Origin: Sycobia sp. Sy_11
Taxonomy: Eukaryota; Arthropoda; Insecta; Hymenoptera; Epichrysomallidae
Assembly: GCA_018907035.1 (NCBI GenBank)
Contig: JACCIC010000003.1
Coordinates: 8,150,001-8,214,000 of the forward strand
Direction of reading: 5' to 3'
DNA length: 64,000 nucleotides
In this document: positions 38,930-47,952 of the stretch, piece after piece
How positions within the stretch are numbered: position 1 is the first letter of the stretch
How the letters are laid out: every line of letters begins with the position of its first letter
The notes under the pieces: model-generated
What the model saw: the letters and a program-made list of their open reading frames with translations, nothing else
The model's database searches: none
Told to the model about the DNA's origin: nothing
Position numbers and translations under genes: made by a program

Positions 38930-39870
38930 GGTGCCGATATATTGGTGGTTGTCAAGAGATTTCTTCAGATTGCGTCGACCGGGACGGTTCTGTCCCTGCA
39001 GCCATCAAATCCCGATCTCCAAGCAGTTAGTTGGTCCTTGAGCCAGGCATTCATGTTAATCTTGAGTGTTAGTATGTTATAAAGAAGGTAAACTAACGCT
39101 GAAGAGATGAAGATTGATCGAAATTGTTAGGAAATATTTCCTAGAATGGATAACTTGGAAAATTTTCTGGCTATCTGATCGCACGTTTTTGGTGATGAAA
39201 ATGACTTTAGAGACAGGTATTTTTTGATTCGATGGCGCCATAGTGTCAAATTTAATATATGCACTAAAATACCGGATGATATAGATCGTAAAGGGCGAAA
39301 AGTATTCATTTCTGCTCCAAGAGAGTGCCGAAATGTGTTAGGCAGTCCTTGATGTATTCAGAATCAAGTGTAACCCAAATGTCTTCTATTCTTGACCTTT
39401 TATACACCGTAAATCTGGTGTGATTGGCTAACCACGTGAAAACGGTCAATCAGTAAGGCCTAATCCTGTTCTGGTTAGTTAACGGTATGTCCTCCTTTCT
39501 ATTGAGAACTCGCATTTCTTCCAGTGACGTTGAGTTCCAGCGTATTCGCGCCTGTTCTGCATCTTCCTTGATATGGGATAGTGATGACGTACTATGAATG
39601 GAGCCACTGATAACGTTAGACGCTGCACATTATAGCAATAAAAAGAAGAAACGTGAAAACGGCCTTTACATGATTGGTGCTGTGAGCCAAATTTATAATC
39701 ACTTGCAGTCTTCCAGACTGATACTTTTCTGTAACAAGATTGTTAAGGCTACTTCTATATATCGAATGTCTCTTTTTACTCTCTTCTGATTGGTGGCAGT
39801 GAGCACGATGGTATGGAGGATTACGGCCTCGAGAGAAGCATCGCTGTTCTGAAGTTCTACAGATGCATAA
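38930..39870. other. Higher-GC patch, possible relic of a retroelement
   Basis: Base composition rises here against AT-rich flanks. The patch includes the decayed reading frame at 39146, a second short open stretch at 39598-39789 (MEPLITLDAAHYSNKKKK...) and, near 39792, TGGTGGCAGTGAGCACG. The last resembles a primer-binding site following an LTR, but no LTR pair was found and no domain was recognised. An inserted, degraded mobile element is the best guess. Confidence 0.3.
39146..39352 (+). pseudogene. Decayed coding fragment of unknown origin
   Basis: From the ATG, ten codons are followed by a TGA (39176-39178). A 57-codon open stretch then reads with protein-like composition (FGDENDFRDRYFLIRWRH ... 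KIPDDIDRKGRKVFISAP) and ends at TGA 39350-39352. It lies in a patch (about 38930-39870) of higher GC than its surroundings, which suggests an old inserted element. I do not recognise the protein, and chance openness is possible. Confidence 0.3.
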
Positions 39871-40127
39871 TTACATACATATAGATGTAATGATGTTCGA
39901 GAATTAAAATGAAAATTTAGAGGGAAAACTTACAAAATTTAAACGGAAAAGAACCTTAACATTTCATTTGCTGATGTGTATAATTATCCATCGGTAAATT
40001 ATAATACTATACTTAATTCAATTTGTAAATAACTTTCTATATTCGTTACTACTTCTTTTCATAAATTTTCAAGATACATATATTTTATTCAATTTAAAAA
40101 TAAATCAACAGATTAGTTTTTAACCAT

Positions 40128-40133
40128 TTTATT
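40128..40133 (-). terminator. Polyadenylation signal of the cysteine-rich peptide gene
   Basis: AATAAA on the minus strand, about 86 nt downstream of the stop codon, is a normal position for an insect cleavage and polyadenylation signal. It is the first canonical hexamer after the stop. Confidence 0.55.
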
Positions 40134-40218
40134 CTATATTTACGAATCTAATATTTTATGTTAAATTTTACAGCAAAATAAGTGGAAAAATAGGTTGCAA
40201 AACTTCCGCCTATTCCAT

Positions 40219-40674
40219 TTACGGACAGACTCCACAGCATTCAGGATATGCAACATTTTTTTTTTCGGGTGTTGCTTTCTTATTTGGTCCACAGTAAGGC
40301 ACGTCACATCTGAAAACATATTCTATTTTTATAGCTCATAACTGGAGAGTATTCAGTATCAGTTTAACATTTTAATGGAAATAATTTCTCATACTTTGTC
40401 CAAGTAATGACGTATGGATAACTCTCAGATACTGAAAATGTATTACAACCTTCAATGCTTGTGCGCGACTCAGAACCTGCGTAGTTCAAACACCCTTGTC
40501 GTGTAGTATCTTGCATGCAATTTTCTGTCCATGTAAGTGCTAAATTTCAATTACAATTTTATTGATTTAATACAACAGCATATAAGATAATTGACAAAAT
40601 AAGTTTTAATTTGAGGTATGAAAGAACAGTATAATCTAATATGTTTTATAAATGTATGAATTTATTATTAATAA

Positions 40675-40720
<46 letters not shown>

Positions 40721-41403
40721 AACAAAAGCACACACATATACACACAGACACACATATTTTTATAATTTCAAATGAGAATTCAAATGAGAATAAATCAAAT
40801 GCAATTATATCCAGGTTAAAAAATTGACTGCGCATGTAAGCATTGTATACTTAGAACACTCTTCATCCTAATACTAGAAATAATAAACAGTGTTCTATGT
40901 TCGATCTGTTTTGAGTGAACATATCAAATTATATCCACTTAGTTGCTATGTAATTACTTAAAGCACATTTGGAAGAAAAATTCCAGTTCTGCACAATAAA
41001 GAAATTAACAGAAAAATATCTCTCTGCACGTTCGAAATAACACCTTATGAGCAAAGTGTTATAGATTGAATAAATGTAATAAAATTCATAATTTACATAT
41101 TAAAATATAATTACTACTAGTATTGTTATTAAGTCGATTTCATGTAAAGATTGAGACAACGTTATACTTATATATGTTTAAAAATCGGTACGTATTAAAT
41201 TAATTATAGATATGTTTATGGCTTACTCTAACGTACTATTGAATATATAGCTAAACGAATAATCTAATAATAATCTAATAATAATCTTCTAATACGATAG
41301 AATGATATTCTTTCCGAAGTAAGAATCAGAACTACATACCTTGCCCTGGTTTAATCAAACCAATAAGAACAATAGCCAAACTGAGTATAGAAATTAATTT
41401 CAT
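40219..41403 (-). CDS. Small secreted cysteine-rich peptide, SVWC-like C-terminus, 3 exons, 99 aa
   Basis: On the minus strand the coding exons are 41403-41340, 40539-40395 and 40309-40219. Donors are GTATGT and GTATGAG and acceptors are TTTAG and TTTTCAG. Frames join in phase 1 then phase 2, giving 300 nt including TAA. Residues 1 to about 20 form a clear signal peptide (MKLISILSLAIVLIGLIK...). The mature part holds eight cysteines at 29, 38, 53, 71, 76, 94, 95 and 98, and ends YPECCGVCP. The aromatic-Pro-x-Cys-Cys-x-x-Cys ending is typical of single-domain von Willebrand factor type C (SVWC) proteins. In arthropods these include Vago-like immune and stress-response factors and some venom peptides. 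The spacing of the first five cysteines does not match the usual SVWC pattern, so family membership is tentative. The product is very likely secreted and disulfide-rich; its role is unknown. The first intron carries a (TA)n tract. Confidence 0.8.
40680..40719. repeat. (TA)n microsatellite in intron 1 of the cysteine-rich peptide gene
   Basis: About 19 TA units followed by a degenerate (CA) tail to about 40755. It lies wholly inside the 800-nt first intron. Confidence 0.9.
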
Positions 41404-41707
41404 TTTATTTTTACTAGTAGCTTATGCACCGTTACAAATAATATTAACCGAAAAAGCAACTTTTATTTTTCTGATATATTCTCTACGGAATAAATTTACG
41501 ATTCAATTTGTGCATTATACATTTTTATTTTAGTCAGGAGTTTTTGTGTTTAAACTGACGTTAAGAAGCAATAATATGAATTTTGGTCTATTACTATTGT
41601 ATTATTTATTTCGTTTCATAAAATTCGACCATAAAATTCGAAGTGGATACATATTTTTAAAATATTAATAGTAGTCATGAAAATAATTCGGAAATAACTC
41701 ATATAAA

Positions 41708-41953
41708 ATTATTAAATATTTTTATCGGTCTTACAGTTTTTATAATATAATATATTAGTTAAAATAATGACAGTCAAACTGTCCTTGTTTATATTCACCC
41801 CTGTAGAATCTGAAATAAAACTTATTACTACAATAAATTATATCAGAAAATTAAAAATAAAAATAAAATAAAATTAATAATAAAATAAAAATAAAAAAAT
41901 AATACTTATTCTGTATTAGTAAAGGACAACCTGACTGCCGCACCACCTTAAAT
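41708..41953 (-). mobile_element. MITE-like repeat, copy 2 (inverted)
   Basis: The reverse complement matches the copies at 28592 and 43066: GGCAGTCAGGTTGTCCTTTA at its start and ACCGATAAAAATATTTAATA near its end. The middle is an A-and-T-only stretch like that in copy 3. It faces copy 3 across 1.1 kb and ends about 300 bp upstream of the cysteine-rich peptide start codon. Confidence 0.65.
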
Positions 41954-41983
41954 CAATGCTGGGTTTTTTATTTTAGTTTAGTT

Positions 41984-42018
41984 TCTGACGATGAACCGTG
42001 GCGGTTGGAATCGTCAGA
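41984..42018. repeat. Strong hairpin next to MITE-like copy 2
   Basis: TCTGACGAT (41984-41992) and ATCGTCAGA (42010-42018) form a perfect 9-bp stem. Inside it ACCG and CGGT form a second 4-bp stem. It starts 31 bp beyond the end of the inverted MITE-like copy and may be a terminal structure of a larger, older element. Confidence 0.55.
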
Positions 42019-42162
42019 CAAGAAGGTTGTTTAGTATAAAACTGACAGGTCGGGTTCGCGAAAGGAGGCAAAAAATGTTCGGGTGTACACAGAATATTTG
42101 CATTGATCAAAGTAACTAAAAATATGTATGTATTAATCTACCGTAAAACAGAATAAATAAAT

Positions 42163-42202
42163 GGCATAAAAAACCTCCACTGCTACGGTGGAGGAAAAAG
42201 CC
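42163..42202 (+). repeat. Palindromic module, left copy (GGCAT-A6-hairpin-A5-GCC)
   Basis: A GGC...GCC frame encloses A-tracts and a perfect 7-bp stem CCTCCAC/GTGGAGG with a 7-nt loop. The module recurs inverted at 44503-44544 with a different loop but an intact stem. The flanks of the two copies do not match, so the repeat unit is only about 40 bp. Confidence 0.7.
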
Positions 42203-42955
42203 TTATATTTAAATAGCAATATAACATTACAATTAATAACGAATCGTGTCTTATGACTCGAATCGCCGAACAATTTAATCCGATCGGATATTCTCCTCCA
42301 ACACGCATCCAATGCTAATACACGCGTCGCTAATACAAGCATATGCCCTTACCATCTACAGAGTACTCCTGTTATTTTACAAGCGACCTTACAGTGAATA
42401 AGGTTCAAGGGGGGGGGGAGAAAAGCTCCGCGAATAACCTTCTGCTCTGTGTATCGGTCCCAACGTCTTGGGCACGGGAGCTCTCTCGGAGATCCAGGTA
42501 TGATGGAAGCTCCACAAGGCCCTGTACCTTGTCCCTCTAATGCACATCTTTGCTTTTCGCCACTTTCACGTACAAACTTAAATTTTATTATAATTAAATA
42601 TCGCTTAATGACAATAAGACTAACAGTAACTAAGTTAACTTACAAATAACAAACTAACGAAGACAATATCTACTCTAACGAAGGATACTCTTTACAAGTG
42701 TTTCGGTCAGAGGTCGAACGCGAAGTGCCTCCTGAAAGGCAATATATGTTTTCCAGGATTCAGCTGAAAAAGGGGAAAGAGGAAGGGGAGAGAAGACCTC
42801 GGCGGAAAACTCGAATAAAACTGCAGATGTGACAATCTGCGTACTTTTAAGCAGGAATCGTAAACGACGCAGCGTTCGCGCGTGTGTCCTGCACGTGTAC
42901 ACGCCGAAGCGTTTTTCTAGGCCTCATAAATACTCGTTGATGAAACACAGGCAGG

Positions 42956-42957
<2 letters not shown>

Positions 42958-42991
<34 letters not shown>
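42958..42991. repeat. (GA)n microsatellite
   Basis: About 16 GA units between the left palindromic module and MITE-like copy 3. Confidence 0.85.
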
Positions 42992-42994
<3 letters not shown>

Positions 42995-43065
42995 GAAAAC
43001 GGAAAGTTATATAGTTATATTTTCAAGCCTGCGACAGGCCACGTTGTTCCAACAAAGGTGATCCT

Positions 43066-43357
43066 AAATTTAAGGTGGTGGGGGCAGTCAGGTTGTCCTT
43101 TACTACATCGAATCAGTACTTTTATTATTTTGTTATTTTTATTTTATTTATTATTGTATTTTTATTTTTATTTTTATTTTATTATTAATTTTATTTTATT
43201 TTTATTTTTGATTTTCTGATACAAGTTATTGTAGTAATAAGTTTTATTACAGATTCTACGGGGGTGATCATAAACAAAGACAGTCTGACTATCATTATTC
43301 TAACTAATATATGATATTATAAAGACTGTAATACCGATAAAAATATTTATTAATTTA
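43066..43357 (+). mobile_element. MITE-like repeat, copy 3 (direct)
   Basis: This copy shares its left end (TTTAAGGTGGTGGGGGCAGTCAGG) in diverged form with 28592 onward and, inverted, with 41953. It shares its right end (AGTCTGACT ... ATAAAAATATTTATTAATT) with the same copies. Internal arms CAGTCAG (43085) and CTGACT (about 43284) are inverted, as in a non-autonomous DNA transposon. The middle is an A/T-only low-complexity expansion (about 43125-43210). No coding capacity is visible. Confidence 0.65.
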
Positions 43358-43934
43358 ATTCAGAACAGTCGACATAAGTACAATTTTGAATGTTAATAAC
43401 TCATATAAATTTCATCAAAAATAAAGCAATAAACAAAATTGTTTTTAAAATAAAATTATCTTTTTTACAGTTTAAAATAATTTTTTTTAAATTAGAAAAG
43501 AAAATTGTACGTCTTCGCGAAAATCGTTCAAAAAGCCACTTTAATTTCCAGCACAGCACGGACCATTGCTGTTAGGAAGCACAAATTTTTAACCTTTTTC
43601 GAGAACCTCAAGATTTTACCATAGTAAATATTCATCTCATTACAGTTGAATTGTGAAACCTTATTGAAACTATTATAAGGGATAACTTTTAGTTATTCTG
43701 TCATGGAAATGATCACAAGTATATACCTTATTTTGAAACATAGTTTGGCCTATAATTCGATTTTTCTCGTGATCTTTTATTTTTACTAGAATAACTTATT
43801 TTTCCTATTAATAATTCTTTGCTTATATTAAGTTTCCTGTATTATATAAGACGAATGTTTTTTACGAGAGAGATGTTTGTAATAGTTAGTTTATATGTGC
43901 GTCATTTTAGCATCTGTTGATCGAATGCATTTTT

Positions 43935-44141
43935 TTTTCTTTTTTATGTTATTTAACGTCGCTCTATTTATGCTTCCATATATCGGTGCTAATCAGCGAC
44001 GGAGGTCTACGATGTGTTTGTAAACACAGCACATGTAAATTATTACAGCGGTGCTTGTGTCAATCGGCCGAGTCCGGGATTTGAACTCGGGTCACCAAGT
44101 TGCTAGTCCTTCGCTCTAGCGATCGAGTTGTCGTCGGCCTC
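43935..44141 (-). mobile_element. tRNA-derived SINE with target-site duplication
   Basis: Read on the minus strand, a tRNA-like head (44139-44066) is followed by about 100 bp of unrelated body and an A-rich tail ending near 43935. Both ends are flanked by AATGCATTTTT (43924-43934 and 44142-44152). A poly-A-type tail plus an 11-bp direct repeat is the signature of LINE-mediated retrotransposition. The head keeps an internal pol III B-box-like stretch (GAGTTCAAATCCC) and a six-pair acceptor stem (GGCCGA/TCGGCC). The insertion sits inside the mobile-element cluster upstream of the cysteine-rich peptide gene. Confidence 0.8.
44066..44139 (-). repeat. tRNA-like head of the SINE (not a functional tRNA)
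   Basis: The 74-nt segment has tRNA layout: an acceptor stem with the seventh pair mismatched, a short D-arm (CTC/GAG), a TTCAAAT T-loop and a T-stem with one mismatch. The anticodon arm does not fold with a normal seven-nucleotide loop and five-pair stem. With the A-rich tail and target duplication, this is a pol III promoter head of a SINE, not a working tRNA gene. Confidence 0.7.
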
Positions 44142-44502
44142 AATGCATTTTTATGATATAGTGTGCACTGTTTCGTACACGCTCCCGAATTTGTTGCTTT
44201 AACTGCCATCGCGGACAAATCCAGTGGGAGAACAGAGTCGATTCAAGTGTCGCATAATTCTTTATTCAAGGGAAATGATTCAGAACGGTTTTAGCTAAGC
44301 TGGAGTGCAGGTCGTGTTTTACGCGTTAACGCAGTAGTGCCGAGAAGTGTTGAAAATGAGACTCTTTATGTTTGCGATTTGTGATACGCACCCTTGGCCA
44401 CGTGATAATTAGTGTGTGTGTTTCTCTTGTATGAGATATACAAGCGATATTTAATCATATCTTCAAAGGTACCTAGGTAATCTTAAGGTTTATTTTGTAA
44501 AC

Positions 44503-44544
44503 GGCTTTTTTCCTCCATTCAGTTGATGGAGGTTTTTTTATGCC
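44503..44544 (-). repeat. Palindromic module, right copy (inverted)
   Basis: On the minus strand this reads GGCATA7-CCTCCAT-loop-ATGGAGG-A6-GCC, the inverted partner of 42163-42202. The last stem pair is T-A here and C-G in the other copy, so both sides of the stem changed together. The two copies enclose 2.3 kb containing the SINE and one MITE-like copy. Confidence 0.7.
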
Positions 44545-44781
44545 TAAATAAAGACCTTTGCAAAGATAATATTTATAAACAATTGATATAGTTTTATTTG
44601 TTCTACTGAGTGCACCTTTCCAGTTTTCAGTTTAGCATTTCACACATAATTAAGTGAACAATAATAGAACAATACGAATTTAATTTATAATTATAGTATT
44701 ATTTTAAAATGAATATTTTTAACTTTCCAATTTCTGCTGTAATTTAGTGTAACATTACAATTCACTAAATTATTGAGTGTT

Positions 44782-45130
44782 TTATACAAAATTTATGAGT
44801 ACGAGGGGTTGCGTTACATTTTCTTCAGCTATATGGGGAACGCTATAGCCAGAAAAAGAAAGTATTTTATAAGTGCGGCTTTCTCCAATTTCCATGAAAT
44901 TTTCACTCCAACACCACGCTACCCTATCAGAATCGACGGCAAGATTAAATTGTAAAATCTTGACCGGCTCGGGTATTATTGCGCCTAACATGCTAATCAT
45001 AATTTGCTTATCATTTTTGGATTTATCTATCATTGAGTTTATCATTGGTTTATCACCTAGTCCTTGGTGCACGGGCCATATTTTATTTTTGTTATCGATG
45101 TTATTGTTAGAAAGTAAAATAGCATTAACA
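44782..45130 (-). CDS. Unidentified open reading frame, about 115 codons
   Basis: The minus-strand frame is open from a TAA near 45133 to the stop at 44782, long for this AT-rich background. Its composition is protein-like (WPVHQGLGDKPMINSMIDKS ... LGAIIPEPVKILQFNLAVDS). No ATG lies near the open end; the first is internal, so it may be an exon or a fragment. The opposite strand is also partly open (44873-45136), which weakens the case. I do not recognise a family. It begins about 240 bp past the palindromic module that ends the mobile-element cluster, so a transposon-derived fragment is possible. Confidence 0.25.
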
Positions 45131-47937
45131 GTTTAAAGAAGGTTTAGATAAAAAAATCAGATATGAAAAGAAATTTAAAAAATTCATGATTTTCCATCTT
45201 TGTTTTTATCGCTGTTTTTTTAATTATCATGGTGTAGTACATGAGGAGTTCTTAACAAAGTCGTATGGTTAATGAAAAGTGTCACTTTGCAATATTTAAA
45301 AAAAAATGTGTTGATACATTGCGGCATATAATCCCAAAAAATGTATGAATTGTGATAAATTATTTATAGCTTTTAGATCACGAAGTTTTACATACTCACT
45401 AATCTTATCCGAATCGTGATTTTTGGACAGAAAAATAAACATGCTTCCAAAACGATATTCAACAGATCCTCTACGACTTTTTCTCGGTTACAAAACTGAA
45501 AATACCAATGTTAAGACAGATATTTTTACAGTTTGAGGAGTGTTTTGAGAAATATCCAATAATTTTTCATTAGACTTTGCCATATATTACATATCTCTAT
45601 TTTTGGAAATGTTTCTTTCCATTTGAGAATAGATAATATTTGTTTGAAGCCGAACATGGGGAACAGAGAGAACGAGAATGAAATTGGAGGCATGATTTGT
45701 AGAATTTAGCGATCGCTCAATGAATTAGTCAGCTGGTGCATTATTTTTTAACAACACTTATATTTCTTTGATAAATGGGATAATTTGTTACTATTTCTTT
45801 CTTCAGTCGGTCCAATCATTAAACGACTATTGAATATAATACAGTAGGTCAATATAATATTTATCAAGCATTGTTTATTTTTTCTTCTTACTTTTAATTG
45901 TAACTTTAAGGCCATATAGCATAACTACTTAATGTGAGAATAAAAAATTATTGTATGACAGTTATTAGAGTTAAAGTAAATTGTTATATTAGATAATGTG
46001 TTAGTCATCTGTATTAGTCATTTAGATCTATTAGAGATAATTTACAAGTTCATTTAAAATAATTCTTGTTATTGATAGATTATAGACAAAATATTTTTTA
46101 AATTCAATTTTCAAATGTTAGTAACTACTTTTCTAAGTTATTTTTTAAAAATTAAGAAAAATGAGATTCAAATCAGAAAATTCTCTATTATTATTATTTT
46201 TTTGAATAAATTTTTATTTATTTCATATGAAAATTACAATAAATGCTTTGAAATTTTTCCTTTTTGCACGATATTTTCATTCTCATTGCTCCGCATAACA
46301 AACTAATTCGATCTAATTTGAACATCTGAAAATTTCTAATATAAGAGTTGTAGAATTTTTTTCTAACTAGCGACTGATAATCATGAATTTAAATTTAAGC
46401 GTGATCCTTAAAAATATTTTAACGCACAAGTCATCATTCGGGAATTTTTTTGGTGGGCGAAGTTCATTCGCATCAATGCAAATAAACATTAAAACTATTA
46501 AAATCAATGAAAAAAACATTAAGATTTTGGTTCATCGAGTTAAAATGACGGTAGATTAATATTGTCCTAGATAATTTTTATATATTTGCTGAATATTTGA
46601 ATCTATAGAGATGATCTTGACTCATAACATGAACATATATTTGCACATAAAATTTTCGTCCCATTGATCTAAAAGAAAGTTCGAATTACTTTTCTTCTCT
46701 ATTAAGTGTTCAATTTTTAGCTATTTCTGGTAAATGAAACAAAAAATTACCAACGTTCTATATACCTTGAATTAATTATTCCATGACATAATGATAGAAG
46801 AAAAAAAATGAAAAAATTTAATTAAGTAAAAAAAATTACTAGAAATAAGTTTTCTTCGTACAAAAAACAGCTCAAAAGTTACTGTCAGCATTCGTCTTCC
46901 ATATCGTTCACGAACTAAATTAAAAGGGTGAAAATTTATTTGAGTGCACTTAAAAGAATCTCTTCGAGCTTAATAATTACAGCATTCTTCTTATGCACAC
47001 AGAATTCCAATATTCAAAATTAATAAGAGTTTAGCCGATGATTTTTTTTTAAAGTGAATTACATTAAAAGACTAAATAATTGGTACCGTCTTTAGTATTA
47101 TATATTTTAACTTTATTATTTAAATATCATTCTCTATTGAAGGTAATCAATTATAATGTCTGTGATCAGAAGAAATATAATAGTTGTAAAGTGAAATTAA
47201 GCCTTTTGATATTCAAGCAATCGTCCTGTACTTCTACATTTGTATGTTATTCTTCTTTCTATAATTAATATATTTTCTGTGAATTTTTTCAACTCAGCGT
47301 GAATTATTATAAGTAGTTGTTTATAGATAATTACCCATCTTCCGTTTCCAAAATATCGTAATTTCTTATTTACAATTAGTACATACTGTGTAGTCTGATG
47401 ACAAAAATTCTATTTTTCATCCCGGCTTTGACGAAAGAATAACATTTAAACCAATAAAGATCTAATGAATTTATACACTTTTATAGTTTATAATAAATTG
47501 GAGTTTAGCTAAATTTCTAAACGCCAACGTAAGTATATAGATAACCTCCTGTTAAAGCGTAGAGAAAATAAGATGAACTTGAATCGATACTATATCAAAA
47601 GCTATATATTTATGAATACAGGTTTATGAGAACTGCTTTTATGCCCTATTCTTTCGTTAATCCAGTGCCAGAAATAATTGTTCTCATAAAACAGGTCTCT
47701 TACTATAAATATGTCCAATTTAATTGAACGAGAGTAATGTAAGTGAAAGTAAAAAAGTACGATGTTATGGAAATGGGAGTATATTCCAAAAAGTTTATAG
47801 GCTCCATTTCGCAGATAATCAGAGATGCCTCCATTCAGTTTAGATCAAATCTGTCACCTCGTGTCCGATCGCCTCTCCTTATGAACTCGAAGTCAAACTT
47901 CCTTTAACATTTTAACTTTCGATTAGAAGTACACAGA

Positions 47938-47952
47938 CGCGCGCGCGCGCGC
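47938..47952. repeat. (GC)n alternating tract
   Basis: Seven CG/GC alternations, a potential left-handed DNA segment. A shorter one is at about 2758-2768. Confidence 0.8.

Noticed and set aside
42163..42202. Rho-independent terminator (hairpin plus T-run)
   Set aside because: The window is eukaryotic, and the module occurs as an inverted pair with no gene ending at it; a mobile-element structure fits better.
42360..42540. LTR or coding remnant around the G-run at about 42410
   Set aside because: No matching second LTR, no TG..CA ends or target duplication found; the open frame at 42343 has no recognisable content.
44066..44139. A tRNA gene on the minus strand
   Set aside because: The anticodon arm does not fold normally, and the segment is the head of a unit with an A-rich tail and target-site duplication, so it is a SINE.
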